A stretch of DNA of 64,000 nucleotides, taken from contig NZ_CAKUAT010000015.1 in the NCBI RefSeq assembly GCF_934636665.1, forward strand, positions 6,799-70,798, in the 5' to 3' direction. The notes under the pieces were generated by a model. That model did not search any database. It saw nothing but the letters and a program-made list of their open reading frames with translations, and had not been told where the DNA came from. Origin of the DNA: an uncultured Senegalimassilia sp. Lineage in GTDB: Bacteria; Actinomycetota; Coriobacteriia; Coriobacteriales; Eggerthellaceae. Positions 18,145-27,513 of the stretch are shown here, in pieces; position 1 is the first letter of the stretch, and every line of letters starts with the position of its first letter. Position numbers and translations under genes: made by a program.

Positions 18145-19584
18145 ATGAGCGAGAAAGCTAAAGGTATCGGCCTGTTCGGGCTGATCGGCATGGTGGTCAG
18201 TTCCTGCATCGGTTCCGGCGTGTTCGCCATCACCGGACAGCTTGCAGGCATCGCCAGCCCCGGCGCCGTGCTGGTGGCCTGGGCCGTCGTCGGTATCGGT
18301 TTCGCCGCCCTTGCCCTGTCGCTGAACAACCTGGGCGCCAAGAAGCCCGAGCTCAAGGGCATCTTCCAGTACGCCGAGGAGGGCTTCGGCCCGCTCGCCG
18401 GTTTCGTTTCCGGCTGGGGTTACTGGCTGTCCGCATGGCTGGGCAACATCGCGTTCGCCACGATGATGATGTCCACGCTGGGCTACTTCTTCCCCACCTT
18501 CCTCCCTGGCAACACCCTGCCGTGCGTGATCGTCGCCTCGTTGTTCATGTGGGCGCTGACCTTCCTGGTCATCCGCGGCGTTGAGAGCGCTTCCTTCCTG
18601 AACGCTATCGTCATGGTGGCGAAGGTTGCCTCCCTGGGCATCTTCCTGATCTTCGCCATCTTCATGTTCAACGCCGGCATCTTCACCGCCGACTTCTGGG
18701 GCAACGTGTACAACAACGCCGTCGCCGCAGGTGAAATGGGTGCTGACGCCGCTAGCATGGGCGGTCTGTTCGAGCAGGTCATGAACTGCATGATCATCAT
18801 GATGTGGGTGTTCATCGGCATCGAGGGCGCAGCGGTCATGAGCTCCCGTGCCCGCAACAAGCATGAGGTGGGCAAGGCCACTGTTATCGGCCTGATTTGC
18901 CTGCTGCTCATCTACATCGGCTGCTCCGTGCTCCCCTACGGTTACATGAGCTACACCGAGATCGCTCAGCTCGACTACCCCGCAATGCTCTACGTGTTCG
19001 ATTCCATGGCTCCCGGCTGGGGCGGCGCGTTCATCAGCATCGCCATCATCGTGGGCGTTGCAGGTGCTTGGCTGTCCTTCACCATGCTGCCCGCTGAGAC
19101 CACTTCCGAAATGGCCGAACGTCATCTGCTCCCCGAGTCCTGGGGCAAGCTGAACAGCAAGGGTGCCCCGCAGATGAGCCTGCTGCTCGTGGGCGCTTGC
19201 ATCCAGGTGTTCCTGATCGTGCTGATGTTCAGCGAGGATGCCTACAACTTCGCCTTCAGCATGTGCACCGTTTCGATCGTCATCACCTGGGCCTTCATCG
19301 CGCTGTACCAGATCAAGTTCTCCGCCAAGGAGGACAAGAACGTGGCGCAGATCGTCATCGGCCTGGTCGCCCTGGCCTTCCAGGTGGTCGGCGTGCTGTA
19401 CAACGGCTGGTCGTTCCTGCTGCTCACCTGCGTGGGCTACATCCCCGGCTTCTTCGTATACGCCAAGGCCCGCAAGGACCGCGGCTACGCTCTGACCAAG
19501 GGCGAGAAGGTTGGCATGGGCGTTGTGTCCGCACTTGGCGTCGCAGCCCTGGTGCTGGTCGGCATGGGTGTGATCGGCATCTAA
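18145..19584 (+). CDS. arcD: Arginine/ornithine antiporter (APC superfamily)
   Basis: This membrane exchanger takes up arginine and exports ornithine, fuelling the deiminase pathway. The 479 residues span the membrane about 12-13 times. The N-terminal helix LIGMVVSSCIGSGVFAITGQLA carries the G-S-G helix break of amino acid/polyamine antiporters. The segment WVFIGIEGAAVMSSRARNKHEVGKATVIG is the family's TM6 and following loop. AAGGAGG lies just before the ATG. It sits 218 bp downstream of arcA. A generic basic amino acid antiporter is the only serious alternative; the context favours ArcD. Confidence 0.92.
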   Translation: MSEKAKGIGLFGLIGMVVSSCIGSGVFAITGQLAGIASPGAVLVAWAVVGIGFAALALSLNNLGAKKPELKGIFQYAEEGFGPLAGFVSGWGYWLSAWLGNIAFATMMMSTLGYFFPTFLPGNTLPCVIVASLFMWALTFLVIRGVESASFLNAIVMVAKVASLGIFLIFAIFMFNAGIFTADFWGNVYNNAVAAGEMGADAASMGGLFEQVMNCMIIMMWVFIGIEGAAVMSSRARNKHEVGKATVIGLICLLLIYIGCSVLPYGYMSYTEIAQLDYPAMLYVFDSMAPGWGGAFISIAIIVGVAGAWLSFTMLPAETTSEMAERHLLPESWGKLNSKGAPQMSLLLVGACIQVFLIVLMFSEDAYNFAFSMCTVSIVITWAFIALYQIKFSAKEDKNVAQIVIGLVALAFQVVGVLYNGWSFLLLTCVGYIPGFFVYAKARKDRGYALTKGEKVGMGVVSALGVAALVLVGMGVIGI

Positions 19585-19611
19585 GCCAAATTCCCCTCCT
19601 TCGCAAGATGC

Positions 19612-19645
19612 AAAAAGGCTCGGACCATAAGGTCCGAGCCTTTTT
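19612..19645 (+). terminator. arcD terminator
   Basis: A perfect 15-bp stem including flanking A5/T5 with an ATAA loop (19612-19645). It is symmetrical, so it can also stop the convergent TetR transcript. Confidence 0.92.
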
Positions 19646-19713
19646 CGTATATCAGCATTGTGTCTCGGGCAGCAAACTGGCAGAATCATCGTTCACACCG
19701 GCGCAAACAGCCC

Positions 19714-20301
19714 CTAGCCCTCGTACGCTGCTACGACGCTCTCCAGAAGCTCGGCTGCGACTTCCCTAACCTCACGGCCCTCGGAGATTGCGGCAACAGC
19801 CGCTCCGTCAACCACAACCCCGACTACGTGTGCAGGCATCTCCACGCCCGCATGCTTGAGGATACGCCCAACCGCCTGATCAAGCTGCACGCGACCGTTG
19901 CGGTACGCCTCGGTAACATCCTCGGATTCGGACGCCGCGAGCAGCTGCATGTAGTGAGCGGCGGGATTGACGGAATCATCGGGCAGGCTGGCGCTGATGA
20001 GCAGGTTGATCAGATGCTTGCGACAATCGGCCTGGTCCATGGACTCAGCAGTGGCCGCGGCGTTTTCGGCTCGCTCGGCCCACAACTGGATGTTGTAGCG
20101 ACCGGCTTCATACAGAAGTTGGTTGGTTGATTCGAAATAATATCCTACCGATGATGAAGCTGCCCCCGCCCATTGCGCAACCTTGCGATACGTGACTGCC
20201 TTCGGGCCCTGTTCGCGCAAAAGCGCCGCAGCGGCAAGCACAAGCGACGTGCGCGTGATCTGAGCCTTCAACGATTTGGGGGTTTGATTCGCCTCACTCA
20301 C
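19714..20301 (-). CDS. TetR-family transcriptional regulator
   Basis: The 195-residue repressor-type protein has an N-terminal HTH at about residues 14-60 (TSLVLAAAALLREQGPKAVTYRKVAQWAGAASSSVGYYF), with the conserved Tyr-Phe after the recognition helix. The rest is an all-helical ligand domain. GTG was chosen as the start because AAAGGAG is 6 bp upstream; the frame remains open 26 codons further, through the hairpin of the neighbouring MFS gene. It is convergent with arcD and lies just upstream of two MFS transporters on the same strand. It may respond to their substrate. Confidence 0.85.
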   Translation of the reverse strand: MSEANQTPKSLKAQITRTSLVLAAAALLREQGPKAVTYRKVAQWAGAASSSVGYYFESTNQLLYEAGRYNIQLWAERAENAAATAESMDQADCRKHLINLLISASLPDDSVNPAAHYMQLLAASESEDVTEAYRNGRVQLDQAVGRILKHAGVEMPAHVVGVVVDGAAVAAISEGREVREVAAELLESVVAAYEG

Positions 20302-20346
20302 ATCGGTCTCCTTTACGCAAAAACCCAATGGTCCTATTGTAAATGA

Positions 20347-20380
20347 AATGCCGCTCGAGTGCAGACACTCGAGCGGCATT
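20347..20380 (-). terminator. Terminator of the first MFS gene
   Basis: A perfect 15-bp stem with a 4-base loop, 40 bp after the MFS stop and only 45 bp before the TetR start. Confidence 0.85.
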
Positions 20381-20420
20381 CATCAGGCAAATCTTTGGAT
20401 TGCCGTTATGTTCGGACGCA

Positions 20421-21770
20421 TTACACCTCGGACAGGTCCTTGCCGGTGTGCTCGTGCGATGCGATCATGGCGCCCAGAGCCAAAACGGCGATGAAGACCA
20501 TGTAGTACGCAGGAGCGATCGGGTCGCCCGTGAAGTTGATCAGAGCGAAGGAGATGTAGGAAGCGGAACCACCGAAGATAGCGTTAGCCAGGTTGAAGCT
20601 CAGGGCGAAGCCGGAGTAACGTACATCGGTCGGGAACGTCTCGCACAGGTAGCTGGAAAGCGTACCGTCGTTGATGGTGAGCAGCAGGCACATGACCAGC
20701 TCGACCACCAGGATGGTAAAGAAGTCAAGCGTGTTCAGCAGCCAGAACGCGGGGATGGTGAAGACCACGAAACCCGCGGCAGCCGCAATGAGCATCTTCT
20801 TGCGACCGAACTTGTCGGAGATGCGGCCGGACAGGAAGATGAAGCCGATGTAGACGACCAGCACGATGGTGGTGATGATGGACGCCTGACCCGGATCGTA
20901 GTTCAGCGTAGCCTCAAGGTAGTTCGGAAGGTAGGTCAGAACAGCGTAAAAGCCCACAGCGTTCAGCACGCATGCGCCGAAGGAGATGGCTAGCACGCGG
21001 AAGTGCTTCTTGAACAGGGTGCGGATCGGCTTGTCTTCGCTCTTCATGCCCTTCTCGGCAAGCTCGGCCTGCATCTTCGCGTACACCGGGGAGTCTTCGA
21101 GATGCTCGCGGATGTAGTGCGTGATGTAGCCCAGAGGACCAGCCAGCCAGAACGGGATACGCCAGCCCCAGTTCACCACGAAGTCGGACGAGGCGCCGAA
21201 CGTATTGAACATCCAGGTGGCGAACAGGGAGCCCACCAGCAGGCCAACGGCCGTGGAGGCGGGAACCATGGAGCAGTAGAAACCGCGATGGTTCTTCGGC
21301 GAATACTCGGCAATGAACGTGGCAGCGCCGGCATATTCACCGGAAGCAGAGAAGCTCTGCACCATGCGCATAAGCAGGAGCAGCAGCGGGGCGCCAACGC
21401 CGATCACCGCGTAACCGGGCAGGCAGCCGATAAGGAAGGTGGCGCCGGACATCATAAGGATGGAGATGGACAGAGCCCACTTACGACCCTTCTTATCGCC
21501 CATGTTTCCCCAGAAGATGGCACCGAGAGGACGGACCAAGAACGCCAGCGCGAACACGCCGAACGTCATCATAGTTGAGACCATTTTGTCTTCGCCCGGG
21601 AAGAACACCAAAGCGATGACGGTGGCAAGGTAGGAGTAGCTGGCATAGTCGAACCACTCGATGAAGTTGCCCAGGAACGAGGAGAACACGACCTTCTTCA
21701 GCGTTTTATGCTTTTCAGCCTCGGAAAGTTCGGTTTCGTTCTGAATCGGTCTCGGTTGGTCAGCATTCAT
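20421..21770 (-). CDS. MFS transporter, metabolite:H+ symporter (ProP/MHS) type
   Basis: A 449-residue, 12-span carrier. The entry helix GNFIEWFDYASYSY, the loop motif RPLGAIFWGNMGDKKGRK (MFS motif A) and the sequence SASGEYAGAATFIAEYSP are signatures of the MHS subfamily, which carries organic acids, betaines and similar solutes with protons. AGGGGA precedes the ATG. A close paralogue lies immediately upstream in the same orientation (22126-23454). The substrate cannot be told from sequence. Confidence 0.9.
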   Translation of the reverse strand: MNADQPRPIQNETELSEAEKHKTLKKVVFSSFLGNFIEWFDYASYSYLATVIALVFFPGEDKMVSTMMTFGVFALAFLVRPLGAIFWGNMGDKKGRKWALSISILMMSGATFLIGCLPGYAVIGVGAPLLLLLMRMVQSFSASGEYAGAATFIAEYSPKNHRGFYCSMVPASTAVGLLVGSLFATWMFNTFGASSDFVVNWGWRIPFWLAGPLGYITHYIREHLEDSPVYAKMQAELAEKGMKSEDKPIRTLFKKHFRVLAISFGACVLNAVGFYAVLTYLPNYLEATLNYDPGQASIITTIVLVVYIGFIFLSGRISDKFGRKKMLIAAAAGFVVFTIPAFWLLNTLDFFTILVVELVMCLLLTINDGTLSSYLCETFPTDVRYSGFALSFNLANAIFGGSASYISFALINFTGDPIAPAYYMVFIAVLALGAMIASHEHTGKDLSEV

Positions 21771-22125
21771 GATTTTCCCCTAAGAACAGTGCAGCGGCTT
21801 TGAGACTGAAACCGACTGCAGCACACGGCAGTTCATCGCCTCCCCTTGAAGCGATGTTGTTTCGCATTTCAACCTCCTTACCCTCTAGACAGAGCCGAAT
21901 TCGGCCCACCTATGCACTGGCGGATAAGAAGATGATACCGTGTGCTTATCAATGTTAGCCATTTGCAAGCAAGTTGTTACCGTACGGCAACGTTGCCCGA
22001 TGAAGAATCGTCCCAAGTAAACGCGTCGGCAAAACGCGATCCCCAAATAAATAATTCTTCAACAACTTACCTGCTATGACCAGGCGATCGCGGTAGGAGG
22101 AGCCCGCAATCGCCCAATCGAACCT
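21771..22125. other. Intergenic region between the two MFS paralogues
   Basis: 355 bp. A hairpin-like dyad at 22082-22113 (GGCGAT-GCGG arms with one mismatch), just after the second MFS stop, may end its transcript, though no T-run follows. The remainder is the likely promoter of the first MFS gene. No ORF or RNA was recognised. Confidence 0.4.
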
Positions 22126-23454
22126 CTAGATCTCGGACAAATCCTTGTTCGAGTGCTCATGCGACATGATCATGGCAACCAGCGCTACGCAGGAAACCGC
22201 AACCATATAGAACGCGGGAGCAAGGGTGGAGCCCGTCGCCGTGATCAGCGACGTGCAGATGAACGATGCCGTGCCACCGAACAGCGCGTTAGCCATATTG
22301 AAGCTCAGGGCGAAGCCGGAGTAACGCACCTGGGTGGGGAACGTCTCGCTCAAGTAGCTGGAAAGGGTACCGTCGTTGATGGTGAGGATCAAGCACATGA
22401 TCAGCTCGACCACCAGGACGGTCACGAAATTCGCAGTGCTCATCAGGATGAAGGCCGGAATGGTGAAGACGATGAAGCACACGCATGCGGTGATCAGCAT
22501 CTTCTTGCGACCGAACTTGTCGGATAAGTGCCCGCTCGCGAAAATGAAAGCGACGTAGGTTACCAACGCGATGGTGGTGATCAACGACGCCTCGTTCTTC
22601 GGCATCAAGACGGCCGTTTCCAGGTATACCGGAAGGTAGGTAAGCACCACATAGAAGCCAACGGCGTTCAGCATTGCAGCGCCGATGGAGATGATGAGCT
22701 TACGCAGATGCTTCGTGAACAGGCAGTGGATCGGACGCTCCGGAGCACCGGCGGCACCAGATGCCTCAGCGTCTTTGAGCGCACGCTGCATCGCCTGATA
22801 CGTAGGAGAATCCTCGAGCTGGATGTTCACGAAGTACGCGCCGATACCCAAAGGACCGGCAAGGACGAACGGGATGCGCCAACCCCACTCGTTCACCGCG
22901 GCTTCTGGCATGATGGTGTACATGACAGTCGCAAAAGCGCTGCCGACCAGCAAGCCGATGGCCGTGGAAGCAGGAACGATAGAGCAATACATGCCGCGTT
23001 TGTCCGTGGGCGCATACTCGGCCAAGAACGTAGCCGCACCCGCATACTCGCCAGAAGCGGAGAAGCCCTGGATCATGCGGAGCAGAAGCAGCAAAGCCGG
23101 AGCGCAAATACCCAAGGCAGCATACCCGGGAAGCAGGCCGATGCAGAACGTGGCGCCGGCCATCATGAAGACCGAAACGGTCAGCGACCATTTACGGCCC
23201 TTCTTGTCGCCCATGTTGCCCCAGAAAATAGCACCGATGGGACGAAGCAGGAACGACAAAGCGAACACCGCGAACGTTTGAATCAACGCTAACGCAGGAT
23301 CGTCGTTCGGAAAGAACACTTGCGCGATAACAACCGCGAAGTACGAATACGTGGCATAGTCGAACCATTCGATGAAGTTGCAGAAGAAGGACGCCGTTGC
23401 CACTTTACGTACGGTCTTGCTCTTTTCCGCGTCGAAACGAGCGTTATCTTTCAT
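22126..23454 (-). CDS. MFS transporter, MHS type (tandem paralogue)
   Basis: The 442-residue, 12-span proton symporter is strongly similar along its whole length to the adjacent 20421-21770 product (same FIEWFDYATYSY, RPIGAIFWGNMGDKKGRK, SASGEYAGAATFLAEYAP, TINDGTLSSYLSETFP). The two are a tandem duplication. They differ mostly in the central loop (DAEASGAAGAPERPIH here) and in several helix faces, so the substrates may differ. The ATG at MKDNARFD was preferred over a GTG three codons upstream because AGGG is better spaced for it. Confidence 0.9.
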   Translation of the reverse strand: MKDNARFDAEKSKTVRKVATASFFCNFIEWFDYATYSYFAVVIAQVFFPNDDPALALIQTFAVFALSFLLRPIGAIFWGNMGDKKGRKWSLTVSVFMMAGATFCIGLLPGYAALGICAPALLLLLRMIQGFSASGEYAGAATFLAEYAPTDKRGMYCSIVPASTAIGLLVGSAFATVMYTIMPEAAVNEWGWRIPFVLAGPLGIGAYFVNIQLEDSPTYQAMQRALKDAEASGAAGAPERPIHCLFTKHLRKLIISIGAAMLNAVGFYVVLTYLPVYLETAVLMPKNEASLITTIALVTYVAFIFASGHLSDKFGRKKMLITACVCFIVFTIPAFILMSTANFVTVLVVELIMCLILTINDGTLSSYLSETFPTQVRYSGFALSFNMANALFGGTASFICTSLITATGSTLAPAFYMVAVSCVALVAMIMSHEHSNKDLSEI

Positions 23455-23626
23455 GGAAATCACCCTGGAACCACTTCAGATCGCTCGAACACGAACCCAA
23501 TCCAAGAGTATTGAATATCCCCATCACAATCTCCTCTTCGAGGGCTCCCCTCCTATGATTTCGCCGTTTCATAGGGGCCCTCATCAGGCGAAACGCTATC
23601 CCTCATGACTTACGTTCCGCAACCGA

Positions 23627-23674
23627 CAAAAAATGGTGGACTGCACCTTCCCTTATATAAGCACAGTCCACCAT
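23627..23674 (-). terminator. Terminator of the amidinotransferase-side unknown gene
   Basis: An 11-bp stem (23633-23643 / 23664-23674) followed on the minus strand by six T, 10 bp after the stop. Confidence 0.88.
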
Positions 23675-23683
23675 AATTAGCTA

Positions 23684-24271
23684 TTACCGCAGAACAACGT
23701 CCGTGGGAATGTCGTCCTCGTCCATCAGGTCAACCTGAGCACGGCTGGCGCGCATGATGAAGTCATGCTTTGCCTTCTGGCCGCCACGGGCGAGCTTCTG
23801 GAGCACAACACCCTTCAGGCGAGGATAGTCGTTCAGGCCATACCACGCGAAAGCCGTACCGTTGACATAGCACTCGACGATGCTATGGACGGGAACCGCT
23901 ACATCACGCTTAGCATCAAGATCCAGGTACTCCTGAATCTCGGTTGCGCACACGTCCTTAATGACTTCAGCACTGATTTCCAGGTCGTGACCGAGCTGCT
24001 TGAGCTGGCGCTCAACTTCGCCCTGATCAGCATGCGGGAAATACGTAACGTCATACGTGACGGCGGCAACACCGGAAGCCTTGGCAAACGCCAGCAGGTC
24101 ATCAAGAGAGATGAACTGGACATGCTCCTCCGTGCGCTCTTTGATGTCGAGCATTGCGGGGAACCCGGCGACGCCCTTTGCCTCGAACGCAGCTTTCAGC
24201 TGGTCCTCGGTCTTTGCGGTTTCGAAGTTTACCTTCGTTGCGATGTGCGTTAAGCGATTCGTAACCTTCAT
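23684..24271 (-). CDS. Protein of unknown function, co-transcribed with EamA carrier
   Basis: The 195-residue soluble protein is mixed alpha/beta, with no membrane span or signal peptide. Visible features are a basic start (MKVTNRLTHIATKVNFETAKTE), the acidic patch EVERQLKQLGHDLEIS, a single Cys pair (DVCATEI, VECYVNG), and an acidic DLMDEDDIPTDVV near the end. AAAGGAGG lies before the ATG. It starts 46 bp after the stop of the EamA carrier and ends in a strong terminator, so it is the last gene of that operon. I do not recognise the family. Context suggests a role with guanidino compounds, but this is a guess. Confidence 0.75.
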   Translation of the reverse strand: MKVTNRLTHIATKVNFETAKTEDQLKAAFEAKGVAGFPAMLDIKERTEEHVQFISLDDLLAFAKASGVAAVTYDVTYFPHADQGEVERQLKQLGHDLEISAEVIKDVCATEIQEYLDLDAKRDVAVPVHSIVECYVNGTAFAWYGLNDYPRLKGVVLQKLARGGQKAKHDFIMRASRAQVDLMDEDDIPTDVVLR

Positions 24272-24317
24272 GACGCAGCCTCCTTTCAAAGGCACCTACG
24301 TCTAGCGCTGGCGGATG

Positions 24318-25451
24318 CTAGCGCTCCTCCTCCTTGGCAGCCTCTTCGGCAAGACGTTCAGACAGATTCTCAGCAACTTGCTGCTGCTTCTCCATCTTGG
24401 AACCCTGAATCATAGCCTTGACGGTCGGGAATGCGCCGCCGCCAACGATCAAGATGATGCCGATAGCAGTGTTGAGCGTAACGGGCTCACCGAACACGAC
24501 CAGGCCGACGAACAGGGCAACGGGAACCTCCCAGTAGGCGATGGTGCTGTAGTCCATTGCCGGCAGGTTGCGGCCAGCGACCAGCAAGCAGCCCAGTGCG
24601 ATAGGACCGCAAACGATCCACAGCAGAACAGCACCAATCCAGTTGAAGCCAGTGAAGTGAATCTCGGTGATCCAGTTGGTCTGGCCGGTGGCCATGCCAA
24701 CGACGTTCATCAGGATAGCGATGACGCCCGCGCCGATAACGGCAAAGATGAAGTTGTACACACCACGAGCGGTCGTGTCAGCATCCTTACGATAGCCGTT
24801 GAAGAACATGGATGCGCCATAGAACACGCCGGACAGCAGGCCGAACATGTCGCCGACGATCTTCTGCGGGAATTCCGGGGTGGAAGTAGCCATGTTGAAG
24901 TCAAGGCCGAAAACATTGCCGCCCACGCCGAAGCCGAGAAGGCTCTCGCCGAACAGCATACCAATGAACACGACGCAGAGGCACACCCACTGCAGAGGGC
25001 TCATGGGCTCTTTACGGAAGATGCGAGCAAGCAGCACGCAGATAACCGGGCCGGTGTAAATGAACATAACGGCGTTTGCAACGGTGGTCATCAGCGTAGA
25101 GGTGACGTAGCATGCCAGGGACATGCCGATCATCAGACCGCCCAGTGCGATTGCGGGAGTGAGCTTGAGCTTCTTGAAGGTGGTGACCTTATGAGTGGCG
25201 ACCATCAGGATCACGAAGAACACCACGCCCATGGCCATGCGGCCGAGCGCCATGATTGCGCCGATGGAGTCAGAGCCGTTCAGGCCCTGAGTTGCATCGA
25301 ACATGTTGGTACGCGTAGCCCAACGGCTGAACAGCGGCACCAAACCCATGCCCGTTGCGGAAATGAGCATGAAGATAGTGCCCATTTTGCGATTCATTTG
25401 ATAATCCTGGGAGCCATCCCCCTGGCCCGCAGTGTTGATTTCGTCTGCCAT
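24318..25451 (-). CDS. EamA/DMT-family transporter
   Basis: The 377-residue membrane carrier of the drug/metabolite superfamily has ten predicted spans in two EamA repeats. The first repeat includes MLISATGMGLVPLFSRWATR and YIFTGPVICVLLA-like sequence. The second includes YWEVPVALFVGLVVFGEPVTLNTAIGIILIVGG, the classic C-terminal EamA signature. A charged coiled tail of ~35 residues (EKQQQVAENLSERLAEEAAKEEER) ends the protein. AAGGAGG precedes the ATG. It lies between an amidinotransferase gene (upstream, own terminator) and an unknown gene. It may export or import a guanidino product. Confidence 0.88.
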   Translation of the reverse strand: MADEINTAGQGDGSQDYQMNRKMGTIFMLISATGMGLVPLFSRWATRTNMFDATQGLNGSDSIGAIMALGRMAMGVVFFVILMVATHKVTTFKKLKLTPAIALGGLMIGMSLACYVTSTLMTTVANAVMFIYTGPVICVLLARIFRKEPMSPLQWVCLCVVFIGMLFGESLLGFGVGGNVFGLDFNMATSTPEFPQKIVGDMFGLLSGVFYGASMFFNGYRKDADTTARGVYNFIFAVIGAGVIAILMNVVGMATGQTNWITEIHFTGFNWIGAVLLWIVCGPIALGCLLVAGRNLPAMDYSTIAYWEVPVALFVGLVVFGEPVTLNTAIGIILIVGGGAFPTVKAMIQGSKMEKQQQVAENLSERLAEEAAKEEER

Positions 25452-25611
25452 TGGTTCCTCCTTAAAAAACCAGTAGCATGTACAGGTGCCTCCAATTCAC
25501 CCAATTTCGGTTCTGACCAAACTAGGTCGTGCTTGTTTCGATACCCCTATCTAAGCTCGATCCTGTCCGGTCGAATCGAAAACCCTTGTTGACTGGATTG
25601 GAAGGCGAACT

Positions 25612-25652
25612 AAAAAAGGGGCCTGGCTGAACTAGTCGTGCCAGGCCCCTTT
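25612..25652 (-). terminator. Terminator of the amidinotransferase gene
   Basis: A perfect 13-bp stem (25615-25627 / 25640-25652) with a 12-base loop. Six T follow on the minus strand. Confidence 0.9.
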
Positions 25653-25704
25653 CTATAACTTGTTCAGAGCCCTACGTGAGTAGGTTCTGGTTTAGGCCGA
25701 TAGC

Positions 25705-26853
25705 CTAGTCCTCCCACATCTCCGGGTGGATGAGCGTGCAGTCCTTGACGCGGTTCGGGAAGTAGTCGAGGCACTCGCCCTCGCGGTAAACGTCAGCCGT
25801 GGAGCAGTGCAGGCCGCCACCGAACGGATAGGCGTCGCGCAGGTCAACGGGGATGACGTTCATGCCGAGCTGGTCCATCTGCTCCTGCTCGTGAACCTCG
25901 GAAGCCTCGACGATGACCGTGGAGGGATCCAGAACCAGGCAGTTCATGGACAGCCACACGGAGCTGTAGCACAGCGCGGGCGGCTCGTCATGAGCGGGCT
26001 GAGCAGCGTCGACGATCTGCCAATCGTTGGCCTCGAAGATCTCCTTCTGGCCCTCGGCGGGGTGACGATGCGGGTTGTTGATGATCAGGCCCGGACGCAG
26101 CGGCACGAAGGTTGCGTCGATGTGGATCGGGTAGGGGTCGCCCGGGAAGTTCATGGCATGGATGCGGTACTCGGGATAGTAGCGCTGGAACCACTCCATG
26201 GCGGTGCGGTTGGTGGTCAGGCCGTGCTGGATGAAGATATCCTTGCCCATGCGCATGAGGTCAGCGGCGTCCCACATCGGCTCGACTTCGGTGGTCACGA
26301 AGTCCTTGTTGGCGGTACGGACGAGGCGCTCTTCCAGGGTGATCTTCTCGTCGTAGTAGTTGTGCTTGTAGGAAGCGTCGGTCAGACGAGGACGGGGAGC
26401 CTGGGTCCACAGGAACTCGGGATCCTCATCGAAGTACTGCTTCATGAGCGGCCAGTAGGCCAGGTACTCGAAGTAGCGGCAGCGGAAGGAGTTGGCGGAA
26501 GCCATGATCTCGTTGCCGACGGTCAGCAGGATGTCGCGCGGAGGCATGCAAGTCATCATGGAATCGTTGCGGAAGTCCGGCGTACCGATGGCCTGGTTCC
26601 ACTGCAGAGGGGTCGGGCGGTCGACGACGACGCCGCGCTCCTCAACGGCCTTGACCAGGTTCTCGAGGCACTCGTTGCCACGCTCGACGGTGCGCAGCGG
26701 GCGCAGGCCCCACATGCCGCGCATCTCGGAGTCAACCGGCACCTTCTCAGAGGTTGCGGGCTCCTCGGGCGGGATCATGGAGTTATCGCAGCGGCCAACG
26801 ATGACGCGCTTCAACGGATCCCAGTCGTTCCAAGAGTTGACAATCTTCGCCAT
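25705..26853 (-). CDS. Arginine:glycine amidinotransferase-family protein
   Basis: Members transfer the amidino group of arginine to an acceptor amine (glycine in the type enzyme), giving ornithine and a guanidino compound. The 382 residues show the family fold: N-terminal SWNDWDPLKRVIVGRCDNSMIPP, the AADLMRMGKDIF loop with an active-site Asp, NFPGDPYPIHIDATFVPLRPGL with the catalytic His, and GGGLHCSTADV with the nucleophile Cys at 350. The start is MAKIVNSW with AAAGGAG. It is monocistronic or leads the EamA operon through a terminator. The acceptor is not predictable; inosamine-phosphate and vertebrate-like AGAT enzymes share this fold. Confidence 0.9.
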   Translation of the reverse strand: MAKIVNSWNDWDPLKRVIVGRCDNSMIPPEEPATSEKVPVDSEMRGMWGLRPLRTVERGNECLENLVKAVEERGVVVDRPTPLQWNQAIGTPDFRNDSMMTCMPPRDILLTVGNEIMASANSFRCRYFEYLAYWPLMKQYFDEDPEFLWTQAPRPRLTDASYKHNYYDEKITLEERLVRTANKDFVTTEVEPMWDAADLMRMGKDIFIQHGLTTNRTAMEWFQRYYPEYRIHAMNFPGDPYPIHIDATFVPLRPGLIINNPHRHPAEGQKEIFEANDWQIVDAAQPAHDEPPALCYSSVWLSMNCLVLDPSTVIVEASEVHEQEQMDQLGMNVIPVDLRDAYPFGGGLHCSTADVYREGECLDYFPNRVKDCTLIHPEMWED

Positions 26854-26870
26854 GACTGTCTCCTTTCTTT

Positions 26871-26891
26871 GAAGGTGCTTCCTACACCTTC
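26871..26891 (-). promoter_or_regulatory. Leader hairpin before the amidinotransferase ribosome site
   Basis: Perfect 7-bp dyad GAAGGTG/CACCTTC with a 7-base loop, directly upstream of the AAAGGAG site. It could control translation. Confidence 0.35.
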
Positions 26892-27513
26892 GACGATGCA
26901 CACTACCTATTGTGTACCCTTTGGCTCAACCGGCCTTTTGATTTGAAATTCACTAAGAGGGAAAGATCACTTGGCAACCCTGTAAGTTCGTTTCATTTCG
27001 TGTTCCGGTTTTGCCGACGAGATAGTTATAACACCAGAGTTGTGCGCCTGCAATAGGTCATTTACACGTATTTTCAGGCACTTTGCACAAGTTCATTGTT
27101 CAGGTGCACAAAAATATGTAACAAAGTGGAAATACTCGTTTATGCATTTTTCGTCCGATTATTGGATATTTTCCTTGATTGAACCGATTCGCACGAATGA
27201 TTATCGGTACGAATCGAATTTGCATGCATTTATATGGTCAAGTCTATGTTTCGTCAGAGGGCTCATATTTGCACAACCAATGGGAATAGCGCCCTCTGAT
27301 AACCTTGGTCTATCGGTTTTCGGTTATTGCATCTGCGTAGCAATCCTCTTCTAGGAGCCGCGAACGGTTCCCTTGAAGCACTTAACGGCTTTTCGTTCTT
27401 GATACGGGGCTTTGCCGCTTGAGCACTCGCTTAAGCGGCAAATATTGCCGTTATTTGACCGTTTTCATGCTTCCCGTTTCATGATAAGGGCGGTTCACCG
27501 TGCCCATTGAGGC
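26892..27513. other. AT-rich intergenic region upstream of the amidinotransferase
   Basis: About 620 bp, clearly lower in GC than its surroundings between 27040 and 27360. It holds a 9-bp dyad TCAGAGGGC (27254-27262) / GCCCTCTGA (27291-27299) and an imperfect CGATTCGYAC repeat around 27185-27220. A 104-codon plus-strand frame exists but has no ribosome site or known motifs. It is likely a large regulatory region. Confidence 0.45.

Noticed and set aside
22082..22113. Strong terminator after the second MFS gene
   Set aside because: The dyad has a mismatch and no T-run on the transcribed side, so it was left as a weak hairpin in the spacer note.
27040..27354. 104-codon plus-strand ORF in the AT-rich region
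   Set aside because: No ribosome site, unusual Cys/Phe/Ser composition, no recognisable domain, and it lies within a likely regulatory region.
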